64,000 nucleotides of DNA from NCBI GenBank assembly GCA_015179045.1, contig WHUZ01000001.1, forward strand, positions 1,054,001-1,118,000, given 5' to 3'. The translations under genes and the position numbers were made by a program. Origin of the DNA: Kalaharituber pfeilii. Taxonomy: Eukaryota > Ascomycota > Pezizomycetes > Pezizales > Pezizaceae. Below, in pieces: positions 34,439 to 48,198 of the stretch. The stretch's first letter is position 1. Each line of letters starts with the position of its first letter. The notes below the pieces were generated by a model. That model was not told the origin of the DNA. It did no database searches and saw only the letters and a program-made list of their open reading frames with translations.

Positions 34439-37400
34439 TCATGACTCAAGGTTCTTACTGAGGCCCTTGATTTCTTCGTCAGAAAGTGAAGCAATCCAGA
34501 GACAACGCTCACAAACACCGTCGGCAGCCTTGAAATCATACTTATGTGACGCCTCGGTTAACCGGAGAAGTCGCTTAATGATTGTTGCTGTCATTCGGTG
34601 CTTTTCAAAATTAACAAGGAGCTCTCCATCCGGCGTTCCAGTGAGATGTGACGGCCGCTGAGCGTTATATATCAGGTCGTGAGTGAACAGCCCTATAAGC
34701 AATGTTAGCATATTACATTGATGTACGAGAATGAAATGGAACATACCAACGAACGGTATACATCCAGTTTCTCCAGTTACCTTATCCATCTCCACTCTGA
34801 GGTTATGGAAGTTGCGAACTGGTTGGATGAGTGCCTCCAATTGTTTAAATGTAGCCATGTCAGCAGCGGAGATAAGCTTCCAGGTTTTGCGTAACCGAGA
34901 AATATTGGCGGTAAGCAGAGCAGCAGTAATCTGATACATAGTTGCAAAATTCTGCAATTTTCTAGCATGCGCCGCAATATGTATCAGTTTAACAATTGTC
35001 CTTGCTCTCTCGTCGATATCCCGAGTCATTACGATCTCCGACATTGCCCATTTCCACATCTATCAATGATCAGTAACAATATAAATACACAATACTCTCA
35101 TGTGCTCTTACCAAATTAAATCGCGCGATGATGACCTCAACACCTCGAACATTCCGATTTCTCAGAAACTCTACCCAATCCCGTACAGACGTGCTGGTTT
35201 GCTTCCATCTCAGCTCTACTAATTCCTTCCAATCTATTTCATTTAAGGCGTCCTTCTCAATAAGTGTGAATTGTTTAGCTAGCAGCTGAGAATCGTAGGC
35301 CAGAATGAAGGGCAAATGAATAGAAGGTGGTTGGAGAAGAGATATGGAATCTCTAACTGCTCTAACCGGTCGTGGCGTTGAATCCGGTGAGCTAATGTTG
35401 TGAATACTTGCCCAGGGGAAGGCTTCATTGTCTGAGTTACTGCGATGATGTTGATAGAACCCTTCGGAAGCATTTAGTTGCATGGTGAGTGTCTGATCCA
35501 GTGTTAACGGGGGTGACGAAGGATGCCGTAATGGATGTGAAGTTATGCCGAGTTCCGCAATCACAGTTGGTCGAGGAAATTTATACGATGAGGCTCTGTT
35601 GAGAGATTGGCTCCGCGGGGCCATCTCGAATGATACCTCTGATGATAGCTCGCTCATGTTATCCCTTACATCACCTCCAGCGGACTGCCTAGTAATGCTG
35701 GACGGAAAGTTGGCTTGGCGGGGTGAGACTGACACATTTTTTGTCACAGGTTTGAGTATTGAGGTAGTTCGGGGTGGATGCTTAGGCTCCTCAGAATGTT
35801 TTTCATTTGCAGCAGGGTACTTAAATTGTCTTAGCACTGGAGTTTCTGTACCGGTTGCTTCATCTGCTGACGGGAATCCGAAAGATGTAAAACTAGAAGT
35901 AAATGCCGGGGGGTTTCTAGTGGAACCTGATCCATGACCTTCTTGTGCCGCCGCTTGGCTCTTGTCAGTGGGTCGTCCCGGTGTTCATCAGTCTTTGTTT
36001 CTGTAGGCTGGGGGGCCGTAACAGTTTCAGTTACAGATTCATGAGAGTGAACCATTGACTGCGAACTCATCCCTTAGGTAGAACGCGGGACAAAGAAATG
36101 TCTCTTTTCGGACTCTGTGGTTCATTATCGTGGTTCATTGAGAGGGATTGCGACTTTCGACGCTCATACCTGCCTTCCAACTTCATGAGAGCAACTTCTA
36201 TTCCACCATCATCACTCTCATTGTCCGATAAAGCCGCAAGCCGCATAACTCCTTGCTCAAAAAGCTCCTTGGCTGTCGTAGGTGAATTCGGGTCTTTATC
36301 TGCAGCGTCATCAGGCGGGAATTCAACACCACCACCTTTGGCAACAGCCCCAAGTGAAATAACCCCAGCAGCGAGCTGCTGCGGGGATGGATTATATTCG
36401 TTTCTTAAATTTCTAGGAGCAATAGGCTGGGCATTGGAAGAATATACGGATGTTGACTTCGAGAACGTTGACAGAGACCCGGTTGAATTTGGTCGTACAG
36501 GTACCTCCAAATCTGTGACGGTGGTAGCGGCCCGTAAATTGCCACCAGGTCTCCGTCTAAGCAATTTGTTGGGGAGAGCTTTAAGCACATCCTCATTGGA
36601 GGCACCAAAAATAGAGGCTGCATCTGAGTATTCATCGAAGTTACTGGTATGACTATGGTAGGAGTGCCTCATATTTGCTGGGTTGGTTACAGCAGATAGA
36701 AATGATTCAGGTGACTGTCGGCTAGGCGTGCTGGCTTGAAGATGAGTTGCAGTTTTTGTTCCCTTTGGTGTATTTTTATTCGAATTTGTTGCCGATTCAC
36801 TCTCAACAGGCACAGATACATCGGACTCAACTGGTAGAGTCTTCCCGCTGGTATAGCCAAAATCCTCAATATGAATATTTGTCAACGGCCTCTCGTGTGC
36901 AGTCGGTTTTTTTGTTTCTTTTTGTCCGGAAGCCATGACAGTCGGCAGCAGAGGGCGTCTAATTGTATTTCCTCTTTTCCTTGTCAGTGGTGAAAGCGGA
37001 AAATTTTCTATCAATGATATGTCATCGAATTCACTTAACGCGCTTTCTCCGACCGTTGTAGTATCTACAGTTGCTCTTCTTAATGCCGGTTTGCTCTGCG
37101 TAGACTTATTCTGTCCTGTACTCTTCCGAGCATCTTCGTCTTTCGTAGTTAGACCCTCCTCCTGTACAACCCGTTGAAATGCATCAACAACGCCAGCCCC
37201 TAGGAGGTCAATTCGCGCAATTTTTCCATCAAGAGATGCAGTCCATCCTCGACCACTTGTCCTACTGCCGCTGCTAATGCTACTGCGAATATAGTTTGCA
37301 GCTACATATCTTGTTAGAGAGTCAGGCGCGAGATCAACTTCGTTTGACCCATTTGCATGCTTAGGCACCGGTATAGCTGAATGTATCCCGCTTTCGGTGT

Positions 37401-39871
37401 AGATATTTGTCTGCTTACCACTCAAAGTCTTTTTAAGACTTTCAATAAATTTCTTCATACCAGGTCCCCCGAGTCCTAGTTTATGATGGTGACCTGAGTC
37501 ATGATGTCCATCTACACCAGTTGAAGAGCTTGCTACTGAGGTGTTATTGGACCTGTACATCCTGACCTCTGGGGTTGGTGTAGACGGAGCAATAACGTCC
37601 ACATAGGCAGCAGTAGGAGGTAAAAGCGTACCGCGAACGAGTGAGGAACCGCCATATGGAAATGCCATGAGTACGTGGGTTGACCGGGCAAGAGAATTCT
37701 GTAGCGGTAGTGGTTGACGGTTATCCCTTAATGCATCGGAAAATGATCCAGATCGCTTGTGGTTTGAAGGTTTCGATTTTTTGGTCACAAACGCCTGTGT
37801 ATCACCTGGTTGAGCAGATTTCATGCTTGCCTTGTTTCCAGGCAAACTGGGGAGCATAAATGTACTATTGATAGGCTTCTTCTGACTCTTGAAATTTGTC
37901 TGTGAAGTAGCATTGATACTTGCGTCACTAGCCGCCTTTGTCAGGATCTTATCATAGCCCCTAACTGAAAACTTTTTGCTGGCTTTCTTTGCCTCTGTAG
38001 TTTGAGATTCAGTCACATCATGTTTATCTGCAGGCTTAGAACCCATAAGTCCAGAGATTTGCGGTAAATGTAAAGATGTGCTAGGCCTGAAAATGGAGGT
38101 CTCGTTTGGGAATCCTTGTACCATTCGGTCACTGCAATTTCTTTCCCCTGGAGCTCCACCTGCAGTGATGTCCTGCTCAATGGTAGCGTCCAAGACAGTG
38201 CCACTATCCTCTCCATCCCAATACAAAGCACAGGTTCTTCTCCAGCATTTCTTAAGTTCGCCGATTATTTTAATATCTGATTGCGATCCCCCTTTGAGAA
38301 CGGATCTCGCTACGTCATTCAGAGCGATAACAAATTTCTGTCTTAGAGAAAGGGAAGGTACAAAGTCGTCTCCAAAATAATTCAATAGCCAATGTCGAAT
38401 TGCCACAAAAGTCCTCACCCTAACAACCTTTCCAATATCATCATTCCGTGATATTGCCCACCGAAGTCTAGCAATTAAATATCCGACAAGGTCTGATGGA
38501 GTCATAAACAGGCGATAGGTAAGAAAGAAGTCCGAGAGCAATTGGTAATCCAGGAAAGTCGCGGACGTAATCTGTGCAATAATCCTGGGAGGGGTAGCGG
38601 CGAGAATTTGCTGGTTCCGGGGGTCATACTTTACGACTGAAGGGAGCTCTGAAAATGGAGGAAATGAGAGGAGGTCAAAAATTTGGGGAGTAATCTCTGT
38701 TGGAGTTGGAATTGGCCGGATTGGTGACGGCATACTTGGAGGGGGTGAGGCAAAGGGACTATTTTCTCGGTCAGGAAGAAGGGGTATCGGAGAAGATGAT
38801 AATTTTGATCTCTCGTCTCCTGGTAGGAACCATTTGAAATCGGTGATTTGCGAGCCGGTAGTCGAACCAAGCTCCCCTTTTGTTGAAGGCACGTTGAGAC
38901 TCGATGGCGCTTGTAAAAAGGGTGTTCCGTGCGGAGAAAAGTTAGGCGATCCAAGAGTATAATTGGGAATCTTAGCATCAAGTCCATCAAAAGATGGTTC
39001 TGGGCCCGCTGTCTTGGGACGCTGCGTTTCCACTCGGTCAATGACGACACGATAGCTTGCAAAGTCTGGGACAGTTGGTGTGCTTCTGCCAGTGACAGTA
39101 CTGAACGAATACGCGCGGTGATGATGTGAACGTGTGTGCACTGGAGGGGACGACTTCATGTAGAAATCGGAGTTCTCCCGTTTGTGCGTTTTTCGGGGCG
39201 GCGTTCGAGGGGGTGATACTGAAGGATCTCGTTCCTCTCGCGATCTTCGTGGTTCAGAAGTCCTCGGCCTGAACTCATTTTCCCAATTACTCCCACCCCT
39301 TTCGTCTGTAGTACCTGCTGTGAGTAGTCCTATGCGCTTCTCGTGTGCTGGTCGCACAACTGGTCTGTCCAATATTATGTCCTGTCAGTTACTGTTACTA
39401 CGCGCATTCCATATTATTGAGAGCTCCAACAAATAACGGGATAGTACAGAATACATGTCTGTATAAACATCCAAATGGATAACTGCTCACCATCCACACT
39501 ACTATCCAGCAGCAATAAAACGCTGGCGCAGAACACAAAACAAGGGAATCTAACCTTAGATAGATCAATCCATTGCTAAAATTGCCGACGGTGAATTGCT
39601 GGCCCCTGATGGACGATATAGTGGAACTCGATGTCGCCGTCCTTAGGTTCCTGTGGGTTGCATCTGGCATCTTTCTTGACCTTAGCCGCTCAAGGTTCTC
39701 GTTGAGATCGGGCACATTCTCAGTAGGAATATGAGAAGCTGCAGTTCTCTGGGCTTTCTTCGGGGTTGTCGGTGCGGACTTCGCTTGTCGTCGAGGCGAT
39801 GTGATGTTCTGGTCCTGAAAAGTTACTTCTCGTGGCTGTGGAAGCGCCGCGGGAATTAAGTCCTTGTCCAT
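34439..39871 (-). CDS. LTE1: LTE1-type RasGEF-domain protein (mitotic exit regulator)
   Basis: Exon 1 is 39871-39555 (GQQFTVGNFSNGLIYLR), joined at 39364 to a very long exon 2 that is open to 36067. The RasGEF N-terminal domain lies in exon 2 (IIAQITSATFLDYQLLSDFF, LTYRLFMTPSDLVGYLIARL). A long low-complexity Ser/Thr-rich middle follows. The CDC25-type catalytic domain starts near 35290 (EKDALNEIDWKELVELRWKQ), continues VEVIIARFNL to MWKWAMSEIV across an intron (35111-35060), through TRDIDERARTIVKLIHIAAH in exon 35059-34747, to the last exon 34692-34439. Together this is about 1,600 residues. In yeast Lte1 promotes mitotic exit; nucleotide exchange may not be its main activity. Between about 36100 and 35840 coding-like sequence switches frame and I could not place the intron(s) with confidence. 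Confidence 0.85.
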
Positions 39872-40207
39872 TGCCACGACACAGCACTGCTACGAGCCGC
39901 CGCGAAATGAACCAGAATTCGGTATGTCGCAAGCCAGCCGCTACAACCAAGCCAATTGGCGGGTAAGGGCAGCTGTGGGACGGCAGCAGAAGCCAGGAAG
40001 ACTACCGATGCTTGCGTGGACTGTGTTGCATTCGGAAAGAGGAAGTGAATGGAACTTTACTTGAGGAGACCTGTTTAATTTCTTCTTGTCGTCTCGTGCG
40101 TTGCCAGTGTCAGATTAGGGCGCAGATTGGATAGCTAGCAGAGAGCGGGATATCAGCGGACACGCTGAGACGTTTTTCAGAGGCGAGCAAGGTATTGCAG
40201 AGGATAC
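39872..40207. promoter_or_regulatory. Upstream region of LTE1
   Basis: GC-richer DNA before the LTE1 start, expected to contain the 5' UTR and promoter. No motif can be assigned with confidence. Confidence 0.35.
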
Positions 40208-40244
40208 TTTGGGTTGGGGGGTTGGGGGGGTTGGGGGAGGGGGA
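40208..40244 (+). repeat. G-run tract (TTGGGGGG units)
   Basis: Four runs of three to seven G separated by TT, then GGGGGAGGGGGAG, upstream of LTE1. This fits a G-quadruplex-forming sequence. Confidence 0.75.
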
Positions 40245-41444
40245 GCGAACCGTGGGAATGGATACCTACATCCTACATCTTAGCACCGGCAGTGCGAGTT
40301 GAGCATTCTCGCTCGCCTAGGCAATTTCTGAGCACCAATTTAGCGCAAATTGCGTCGGCAGTGAAGAGGCGAAGACACTGGGAGGGGGAGGGTGTGACCG
40401 GGGATGATCCAGGGCGCTGGCGCTGGCGCGAGGCAACCATGGGCAGCACTGTGCTCGCGGGCTGACTGGATCTCAGTCCCGGCCCAGCAGAAATCTTGAT
40501 ATCATATCATAGATATATGTCACGCCTCTGACTATAACATGTACGCTTGCATGTGTATATGCGTAAGCTGGCCGCCCTCGCCCCCTCGCGCACTTTTCAC
40601 ACTCGCCGTATGCAGGGCTGCAGCGACACGACCTGAGGTCGCAACTGTGAAGCCGAGGCCCCTTCCGTCGCGTGACGCAACGGCGCTGATCGATATCGTA
40701 GAGCGCCGCAACGTATGGCTTTGAGTTAGCCGGCTGCACGGCATCCCCCATCTCAGGCACAGAACTATCAGCTGCGTGCTGGTTGATGTCCCAGCCGACA
40801 GGATACAGGATGAAAAGCAACCATACAGCGAGTTGCATGTGCGGAAATTTGGGCCATCGCAATCCGAAGTCAGCTTTGATAGTGATGGGATCCAATTGTG
40901 CTCCCAGGACTCTAATGCCGTTCGTTCTCAGTTGTACTGTACGAGTACTGTACTGTACTTGCGAAGCGAGCATGAGCATATAGTAAGCTTTCAAGAGCTA
41001 CCATTAACAATTTCGATATCAAAGGATATCGACAACCTGAACCGCCCCCCCCCCCCCAAGCGCACTACTTAGTATGTATGCCGATCTTACAACGCTCTCG
41101 TTCCCTGCTGCCTGAGATGTGTAGTGGCTATCAAAAACTGCTGCCCATGAGTCCTCTCTGATTCACGGTTACTGTTCAGCCAGAGATGTAGAGTACTTAA
41201 GCATGTATGCTTACCTCTCTCACCCCTGCACTCCGCTCCGGACGCATCCATACCTACGCCTCCTACGAGAGTATATACCCGGCTGCGCCCCCTCCATTTC
41301 ATGAGTAACAAAAGAAAAACTATTATTCACTCAACCGTCAAAATAATCGTACTCCGTAATATATGCGGAAGTCCCCGATGCAAACATATTCCCGGAGCGC
41401 TAAATACGAGAAAAAGAAACCCTTTCTAGTAATAATTATACTGT

Positions 41445-41479
<35 letters not shown>

Positions 41480-44400
41480 AGGAATGCCGAATCTCTACCA
41501 TGTAATCTATCGCTCGCTCATGACTTACTTCTCAGTTGTTGACTGTGACAGTTGAATGTGCTTCTGTTGACCCGCAGATCGTTCTTTACATGTAAACCGC
41601 TGCTTGATTTGATGCAAAAGAAAAGAAGCTGAAGCACAATATAATCAGTGTCAACTAATCTACTAAAGATTGTTAGACTCACAGCTTCTACGCCAGCGAT
41701 TTCAGTGAAGTGATAAAGTAGAGAATGATAGCAACGTTTTTTCCCACGCTGTTGAGATCCTTTTCAGGGGCTTCATGTTAAGCCCTTTCCACCTTCGTAT
41801 TAGTTCCGATGATCTCGAGTGCTGGTGTGTAAGCTTTGCTACCCCTTCAGATCCTTGCCTCTGCCAGAAGAGGCCCAGCGGTCCAAGCCTTTGGGACGTT
41901 CTCAAGCAGGCCTACTTCCGTGGGGCATAAGTACTGAGGAATACCGTTACGTTCCACATTTCGAGCATTTATTTACGGGGGTGGGTAAAAATGCCGAGAG
42001 AGAGGTGGAAAGAGCGGAAATGAGGGTAATGATAAATCAAACAACGCCTCTGAACAAGTACGCTTCATGTATGACGCAGAATTACCAGGAAATAATCAGA
42101 ATGCGTGCTCCATTTGCCCCATGAGCACCCTACAATATATAGTGAGTATCTATTTTCAATTACAAGCCGAAATATTAATTCCTTCCAGGCTTTTCTATTG
42201 ATGCTGATGCCATGAATTCACAGCAAATTCCTTTCAAATCACCGTTACAGGAAGCAACAGTGCTAAATACAGGTTCCTGTGTAAACCCACTGATGGCCTA
42301 TGGAAGGACACTCGTCTGATAGAATTTGCGTTGATAATTATAGAGTATTGAAAAAGAGTGCAGTTATGCGAAGACGACTCCGTATGTTTCTCTGTAAGAT
42401 TTCATTAAACACTGTTGATATTGCTCAGTCAGGTATTTGAATGGAGAATTGTTGGTTAATTGAATGGATGAATAATGAAGGACATATGAAAAGAGCAGTA
42501 GCACTTACATAATAATAAGTACCTTGAAGTGGGCGGTGTGGCGGTGCACTCGAATTCGGTGCGTAGGCCTTCCGGAATGACTCCAAAATTAGTCCCGTTC
42601 CCAAAATGGCATTTTCACTGCCAAGACGTGGCATAAAAGGGAACTCAGTTGCCTTGTGTTTCTACTATCTTGTGTTTCAAGAAAAGCAACCTGAAATGTT
42701 TTGATACACCAGCTAGGTAAACCAGACTATAGTAGAGCTGACGCCTGGACAGAAACAAGCCGGCGCCTCTTAACTGGTGTATATACGTACTGCGCTCGGT
42801 ATTCATTGATCACAATGTCTGGGTCTGTCTAGGCCCAGCTTGTGCACTTTCGTATCCTCAAGATGTACTGTAGTTTATATGATGCTTAGCATATGGGGGG
42901 AAGGTGTGGGGATGATTATGAAACTCTTTGCCGGATGTCTACACCCACTTCCCTCGATTTTGCATTGTCATGCATCCAAGTGTAAGCATTTACTCACTCC
43001 TGAATGCCTTTTTCTATACGCTTATATCGCATGGGTCGGGTATGCAAGCAGGGATAAGTCACGAGACTGCATGTTTCCCGGGTTGCACATGGGATTACTG
43101 GTTTCCTAGTACGGTCGGAGGGTTGGTGCAACCAGACTACTGGTTTCCAAGCTTTCAAGATGACTTTATTGGGGTCAGAAGCACGGATAAGTTGCGCAAA
43201 TCGGATCTCGTTCTCGTGCCTAGCCCGTCATGCATCCATCAACCAGACTAGGTATGCACGGGAGAGACTTTAGTTTCCTCCGAGGCTAAGTTTCCTCCAG
43301 CATACCTTGACAAAGCAACAATAAATAAGCGGAGGCACGTGCTCATCTGGTTAGCGAGTTACGCTGCCGGTTCTCTGCGAGGACAGCCACATCCACTTCT
43401 ATGCACTGCAGTTAATACCTCCACTATACCCTACACACAGCTTTGGACGGATTGCATTCTGGTCGTGGCGTGGATTCCATGCCCCATTCTCTGGAGAAGC
43501 CTTATTCCGCAGCTAGTCACGTTTGTTCCATGGATTGTATAAGTAGGTTTGTTCTGGATGATTCGGTGGCTTGATCTAGCTAGGAGCTGCTTTTCTAATT
43601 GATCAGTCGAAGCGGCGTTATGCATAATAGACATCATCAACCGGACTACTCTTCTGTCATTTGCTCATGGTCTTCACACAACAATCGCGGATGAATTTTG
43701 CGGGCTTGTGCCTTGCAGATTGCAGCACTTGAGCAAAGTCCAGTTGCCGTTGCTCATTCGTTACAGCTCATGCTCTCTTTGTCAGCTACAGGTTAATCTC
43801 CGCCATGTGGCCCACGGTACTGTTCCATTAAACCAAGATCTGGCTTGCCGTTTCCGAAGAGAACCCGAATTCTAGATGCCTACAGTTATACTCACTACAG
43901 TCAGCTTACCGGACCGAGTTGTGCATTTACTGAAAGATATCTTGGTTTCCACTTCGCATTTGTATTATATTTTTATATATATATCTCTGTTTTTATTTTT
44001 AAATTTTATTTTTGTATTTTTTTAGAATTTTTTTTCACGTTACAGATTTTGCCCCCAATACATGGCCCTGGCAACTTAGAATACACGCACTAATACGAGA
44101 TACCATTACCCTGTTATGTTTTTGTCTGATACCCAATCTGTTGTCATGCGTTCAAGCGTCCTACATTCGATATATCTATACTCGCAAGAACACATTCCTT
44201 GCTGACAGCTTCCGACTTCGGTAAGGCTCATAACTAATGGATCACTCCGAAAATCTCCATTAGCTCTCAACTTTAAAATACTGGATTTAGCAGGGCTTTG
44301 TAAGGATGGGAGGCTTCAATATTGCCGGCACTAACAGCTCGATGATGTCGACCATAAGCCTTATGGATCATACTCCATTCTGAACCGGGTATTTCAAATA

Positions 44401-44908
44401 ATTGATTACCGGCCCATCGCCTCCCGGGACCCTGGGTAAGTTTTAGTCTTCCTAATATTTCGTCCCTTGAGCTTCCTTCATGTTCCTTCCCCCGCCTGCT
44501 CCCAGGTGACCAACCAGCGGACTAGGCAGGGTCTATACCGCAGTTTCCGAAGTGGGTCCTCCTACCACTGGATAAGGCTTCACTGCCTTAACACCCTTAA
44601 TTGGTATCCGTACAATTCACTAATTCGTCATGTATCAGAATGTTAAACATTCACATGGGAGCCCTGTGCAGAATTTGCTTCTGCCGAACAGATCCTGTTC
44701 AGTTTGTCAAGTTCAGCCCTACCTGATAGAGCATATGGAGGTTCGTATCGAACATACCTATCCTGAGTTTACTGGTCTTGATTATATATTATCCGAGTCG
44801 CTCACAGAGCTCACTCTCTTTACACTTCACAAAGCAATACTAATCAAGGATCCTTCAATATCTTAACTCACTCTATTTTCTATTTGCCTTCGTACATACC
44901 TTCTTGCC
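40245..44908. other. Gene-poor 4.7-kb gap
   Basis: No gene supported. It holds C13 (41045-41057), A31 (41447-41477), and AACCAGACTA at 42720-42729, 43130-43139 and 43241-43250. A minus-strand start at 42634 (MPRLGSENAILGTGLILESF) could be an exon but has no visible continuation. A local duplication of GATTACTGGTTTCCTAG / GACTACTGGTTTCCAAG occurs at 43093-43152. Confidence 0.5.
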
Positions 44909-45825
44909 ATGTCCGCAGAACAATATATTGCGAGTGCTAAGCAGGGTCTCATCAATGCTCGATGTTGGCTTCAAACTTCAGACTGGAGGAATGGCCTGAG
45001 CACTGTGAGGTCATGTATTAACTATGTGAATACCAGTCAGATCATGTTGAATGATAACCGCCTGGATGAGAGACTCTGGATACTTAACGAAGTTCAACAA
45101 TTTGCATATCATGATGCGGATTCGGGAGGAATATCAGAGCTCTCCAGTTGGTGCGAGGTTGAGTACAACAGAATCCTCAGCGCTTTTCCATGTCACGTGG
45201 GTGCCTTGACAGGTGAGATAGTAATTTAATTTTCCAGAGGCCTTATTAAGCAATAACTACTGACAATATCGATCAGCTCTTGGAAAGGGATGGCTCTCAA
45301 AGTCACAATACTGGTTATCAAGAGTCTGTAATGAGGACCGCAGTGATGATGACGATGATGTGGCCGAGCGGCGAAGATACACTCCAAACTATGTTGAAGC
45401 AAGAGCTGCTCTTATTCCCGCCGTTGATTTCCTCGCTCGCGCAGTAGATGCCGCTTCCAGACAGAACTGTCTTACCGGCGAATTACTTGCTTTGGTATGT
45501 GGTATTTCCCTATATCGGAAGGTAATTCACTTTGGCTAACTGATAGTTCGCCAACTCTTTGTACAGCGTGCAGAGGCTTGTATGTCACTGGGAAATGTCT
45601 CGCCAATGAGGGATGCGCAGGGGCATTTCAAGACCGCCCTACGATCCCTAAAAGCTGCTTTTCAAATATCAAACTATCATCTCCCTACTCATCTCACTCG
45701 GTGAGTTCAAATTCCTCTTTGTTGGGCAGCATGAGTTCAGCTCAGTTGACCCACTGATAGGGATCTGTGGCTAATGACTTCGTTTTAGGTATTTTAAGGA
45801 GAATGAGCATCTCCTGCGCATGTAA
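44909..45825 (+). CDS. Conserved-looking protein of unknown function, four exons (230 aa), possible TPR-like helical fold
   Basis: Exons: 44909-45212, 45277-45494, 45567-45700 and 45789-45825; phases 1, 0 and 2 all close and each intron has good splice signals (GTGAGA, GTATGT, GTGAGT). The protein starts SAEQYIASAKQGLINARCWL and has an acidic patch (SDDDDDVAERR) in exon 2. Helical segments such as ARAALIPAVDFLARAVDAAS, TGELLALRAEACMSLGN and HFKTALRSLKAAFQISNYHL resemble TPR-like alpha-alpha repeats. The C-terminus is YFKENEHLLRM. Clean splicing and amphipathic helices argue for a real gene. I do not recognise the family. It is followed 0.9 kb later by EMC6 in the same direction. Confidence 0.75.
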
Positions 45826-46708
45826 GAATTGTGTCCGAGCATTTCTCTTGCATGGTTAATAGGCATGTAAATCTCTTTAGACATGTACTTTTATGATGCA
45901 GCATAGCATTTGTGTCTTTTGATGCATCTCTTCTTCGTTTCCTTTTTTCCTTCAGCATTTTCCTACTGCTTTATCGGACATATACTAATGCCAACGTACT
46001 TGTTTTCACCTATACATTTGCCCCCTTTTTTCCCCTAGCCATTGGCAGCCCTCGTAATTTTTTTTTTTTTAATAATATGCTGGCATGGGAAAGATATAAA
46101 TATGTTGTTCCATAGTATGCTCTTTTCTGCTAGTGGACCGGTATCTGTCCTATGCGCATTAGACGTCGAAACGTAGCTCCTAGCCATGTCCTAGCGCAAT
46201 TTCCAGACAGCCGAATTAAAATTAGATGTTTTGCATGCGTGCCAAGCTCGCTAGACGCACTCGCTTAATCCAACCTCACCTCTTGCTTAGTCAGTGCTCC
46301 CTCCTTCACCAGCGTCAAATGGACAACAGACCATCTTCCATGCTATTCAACCCTACAGTCATCAAAGGCACCAGCTGATCCAGAATCTCACGCGCACAAT
46401 CCCTCCAAGACAACTCCTCAGGCCAGCCTGCTCCCTCGCTTACCCTCACTAGAGCGCAGCCAATCAGTCTCAGTGGTCGCTACAGAAATCATTAGAAGTC
46501 GAGAAATTGCAATTGCAATTCCATATACCATCATCGAGAGAGCACGACCAATAACACTGACCGAAGGCGGTCCTTGAAAAAGCTAAATTTACCTTTGGTT
46601 TTCAGTCAAATAATTTATAACGCCACGCGACTGAAACGGTCAGAAGGACATCGAGGCAGTGATACAGAGAGCTAGCTCGGAATTACCTTTGACAAGCGCA
46701 TAAAAGCT
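45826..46708. other. Intergenic between the unknown gene and EMC6
   Basis: T-rich DNA with a T12 run near 46059. No gene seen. Confidence 0.5.
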
Positions 46709-47240
46709 ATGCACGAAGAGCAAGAACTTCTGATTCATCCGGTGGTGCAGGAAAGTGTCACACACAATGCAAAGGTAAGCAAGTCTTCGAACAGCGGATT
46801 AGCCTTCTGGAACATCTTTCGCCAACCACCTCAATTCCCCTTACTTGATTATTATACATCGGACATATAAACCTTGCATTTGTTTTGGCCATCTTCACAT
46901 TTCCTAGAACGCGGCCATCGTGGACTTCAATTCAGTTTTCCCAGCTGTGTCTGAGCTAGCTAATTATGAATTCTAGACAGTCTCCGACATTCGTAACCTC
47001 ACGTCCTCCTTGTTTGGAGTAGCGGCTGGGATACTAGGTCTTGAGAGCTATGCAGGGTTCCTGTTTTACTTCCTAGGGACAGCATTCGTGTCACTACTCA
47101 TTGTCGGTCTGTTGGCACGAGGAGATACCAAGCGATATTTCCGTGGGGGCTACTGGGACATTCTGACAATGGAGGTGCTTAACGGACTAAGCGGATATAT
47201 TCTAACATGGACATTATTCTTGGGTTTGGTTAGGATGTAA
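46709..47240 (+). CDS. EMC6: ER membrane protein complex subunit 6
   Basis: Two exons, 46709-46774 and 46977-47240, giving 109 residues, the family's normal size. The N-terminus HPVVQESVTHNAK joins TVSDIRNLTSSLFGVAAGIL across a 202-nt intron. Then come two hydrophobic helices (LESYAGFLFYFLGTAFVSLL; VLNGLSGYILTWTLFLGLV) separated by a loop ending YFRGGYWDILTMEV. EMC6 is a core membrane subunit of the EMC insertase, which places tail-anchored and multi-pass proteins into the ER membrane. An in-frame stretch inside the intron (46911-46941) could be a small alternative exon, but the direct join fits the family spacing better. Confidence 0.9.
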
Positions 47241-48198
47241 CCAGGAGCTCATGGTAAGGGATTGGCGGTCGCTTTAATGAAACGGTTTCATTAGCCTGAA
47301 GGCGGGGTCTGGTAAAGCGGGACTTGAGTCAAGTGGCTTTTATCAGAGGCAGATATGATGCACAAAACATCCCATATCATCTACGAAGCAATTGCAATAA
47401 TCTTCATCCGGATTCACTTATTTTTATTTTTATTTTATTTTTATTCTTATTCTCCATCAGTTGTTACTTTTTTACATACACAGCATTTGCCGATCATTCA
47501 CTATCATGGGGCGTCGCGTGCGCAGAACTTTAGGGGATTAATAAGGATTTCATAAGTCAAATTAGAAGTCAACTTTTTTTGTTTTTCTTCAAATCATGCT
47601 TTCGGGCAGGGGAATAAAATAGGATGGGCCGTTCATGTGCACGTGAGACGGGATTGGAGAGTGATATTAATTCGCGCGATGTCGCTCTCAATGATTCTCT
47701 TGGCCCCCAGATTTTTCCTAGATTTACATTTCCCAGGATTAAGGTTGAACAAGAGACATCGCACCAAGGAATCCAGGGAATCGGTAAGGACTTTGTCTCG
47801 TAGTTAAGGCCCCACTACTGGGCACGTGGCCATCGTGGTTCATACCTGGTTGGCCTGGTAACGTGTGCTATCGGAGAACAAAGTGGCAAGGCGAAAAGGT
47901 ATCATTAGCGATTGATTTTGGACACGTACATGTCTCATGCCTTGGACCCTTGCTGGTTCCCCACAACGTCGCCTACATATGATGACACTCACATTTTTTA
48001 CCTCTGCCACGTGAGCATGAAGTGGATTCCCGCTCCCCGGGCATGGCCCACAACCAAAACCCTTGACTGTTACACTTCGTATACGCCCTTTTTTTTTTTA
48101 TATGCATAACAACTAAAAATACAGTTAGAAAAATAAATACACACACAGAAAATAAATTTAAAAAAAATAAAATAAAATAGAAAACACGATCAACTGTA
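47241..48198. other. Convergent 3' region between EMC6 and UTP12
   Basis: AT-rich with T-runs; both 3' ends fall here. No gene seen. Confidence 0.5.

Noticed and set aside
40473..40994. 173-codon minus-strand frame upstream of LTE1
   Set aside because: Starts with TTG rather than ATG, has no recognisable domain, and sits in GC-rich DNA where stop codons are scarce.
46911..46941. Extra EMC6 exon inside the intron
   Set aside because: Including it would break the constant spacing between the HN and IR residues of the family; the direct join fits.
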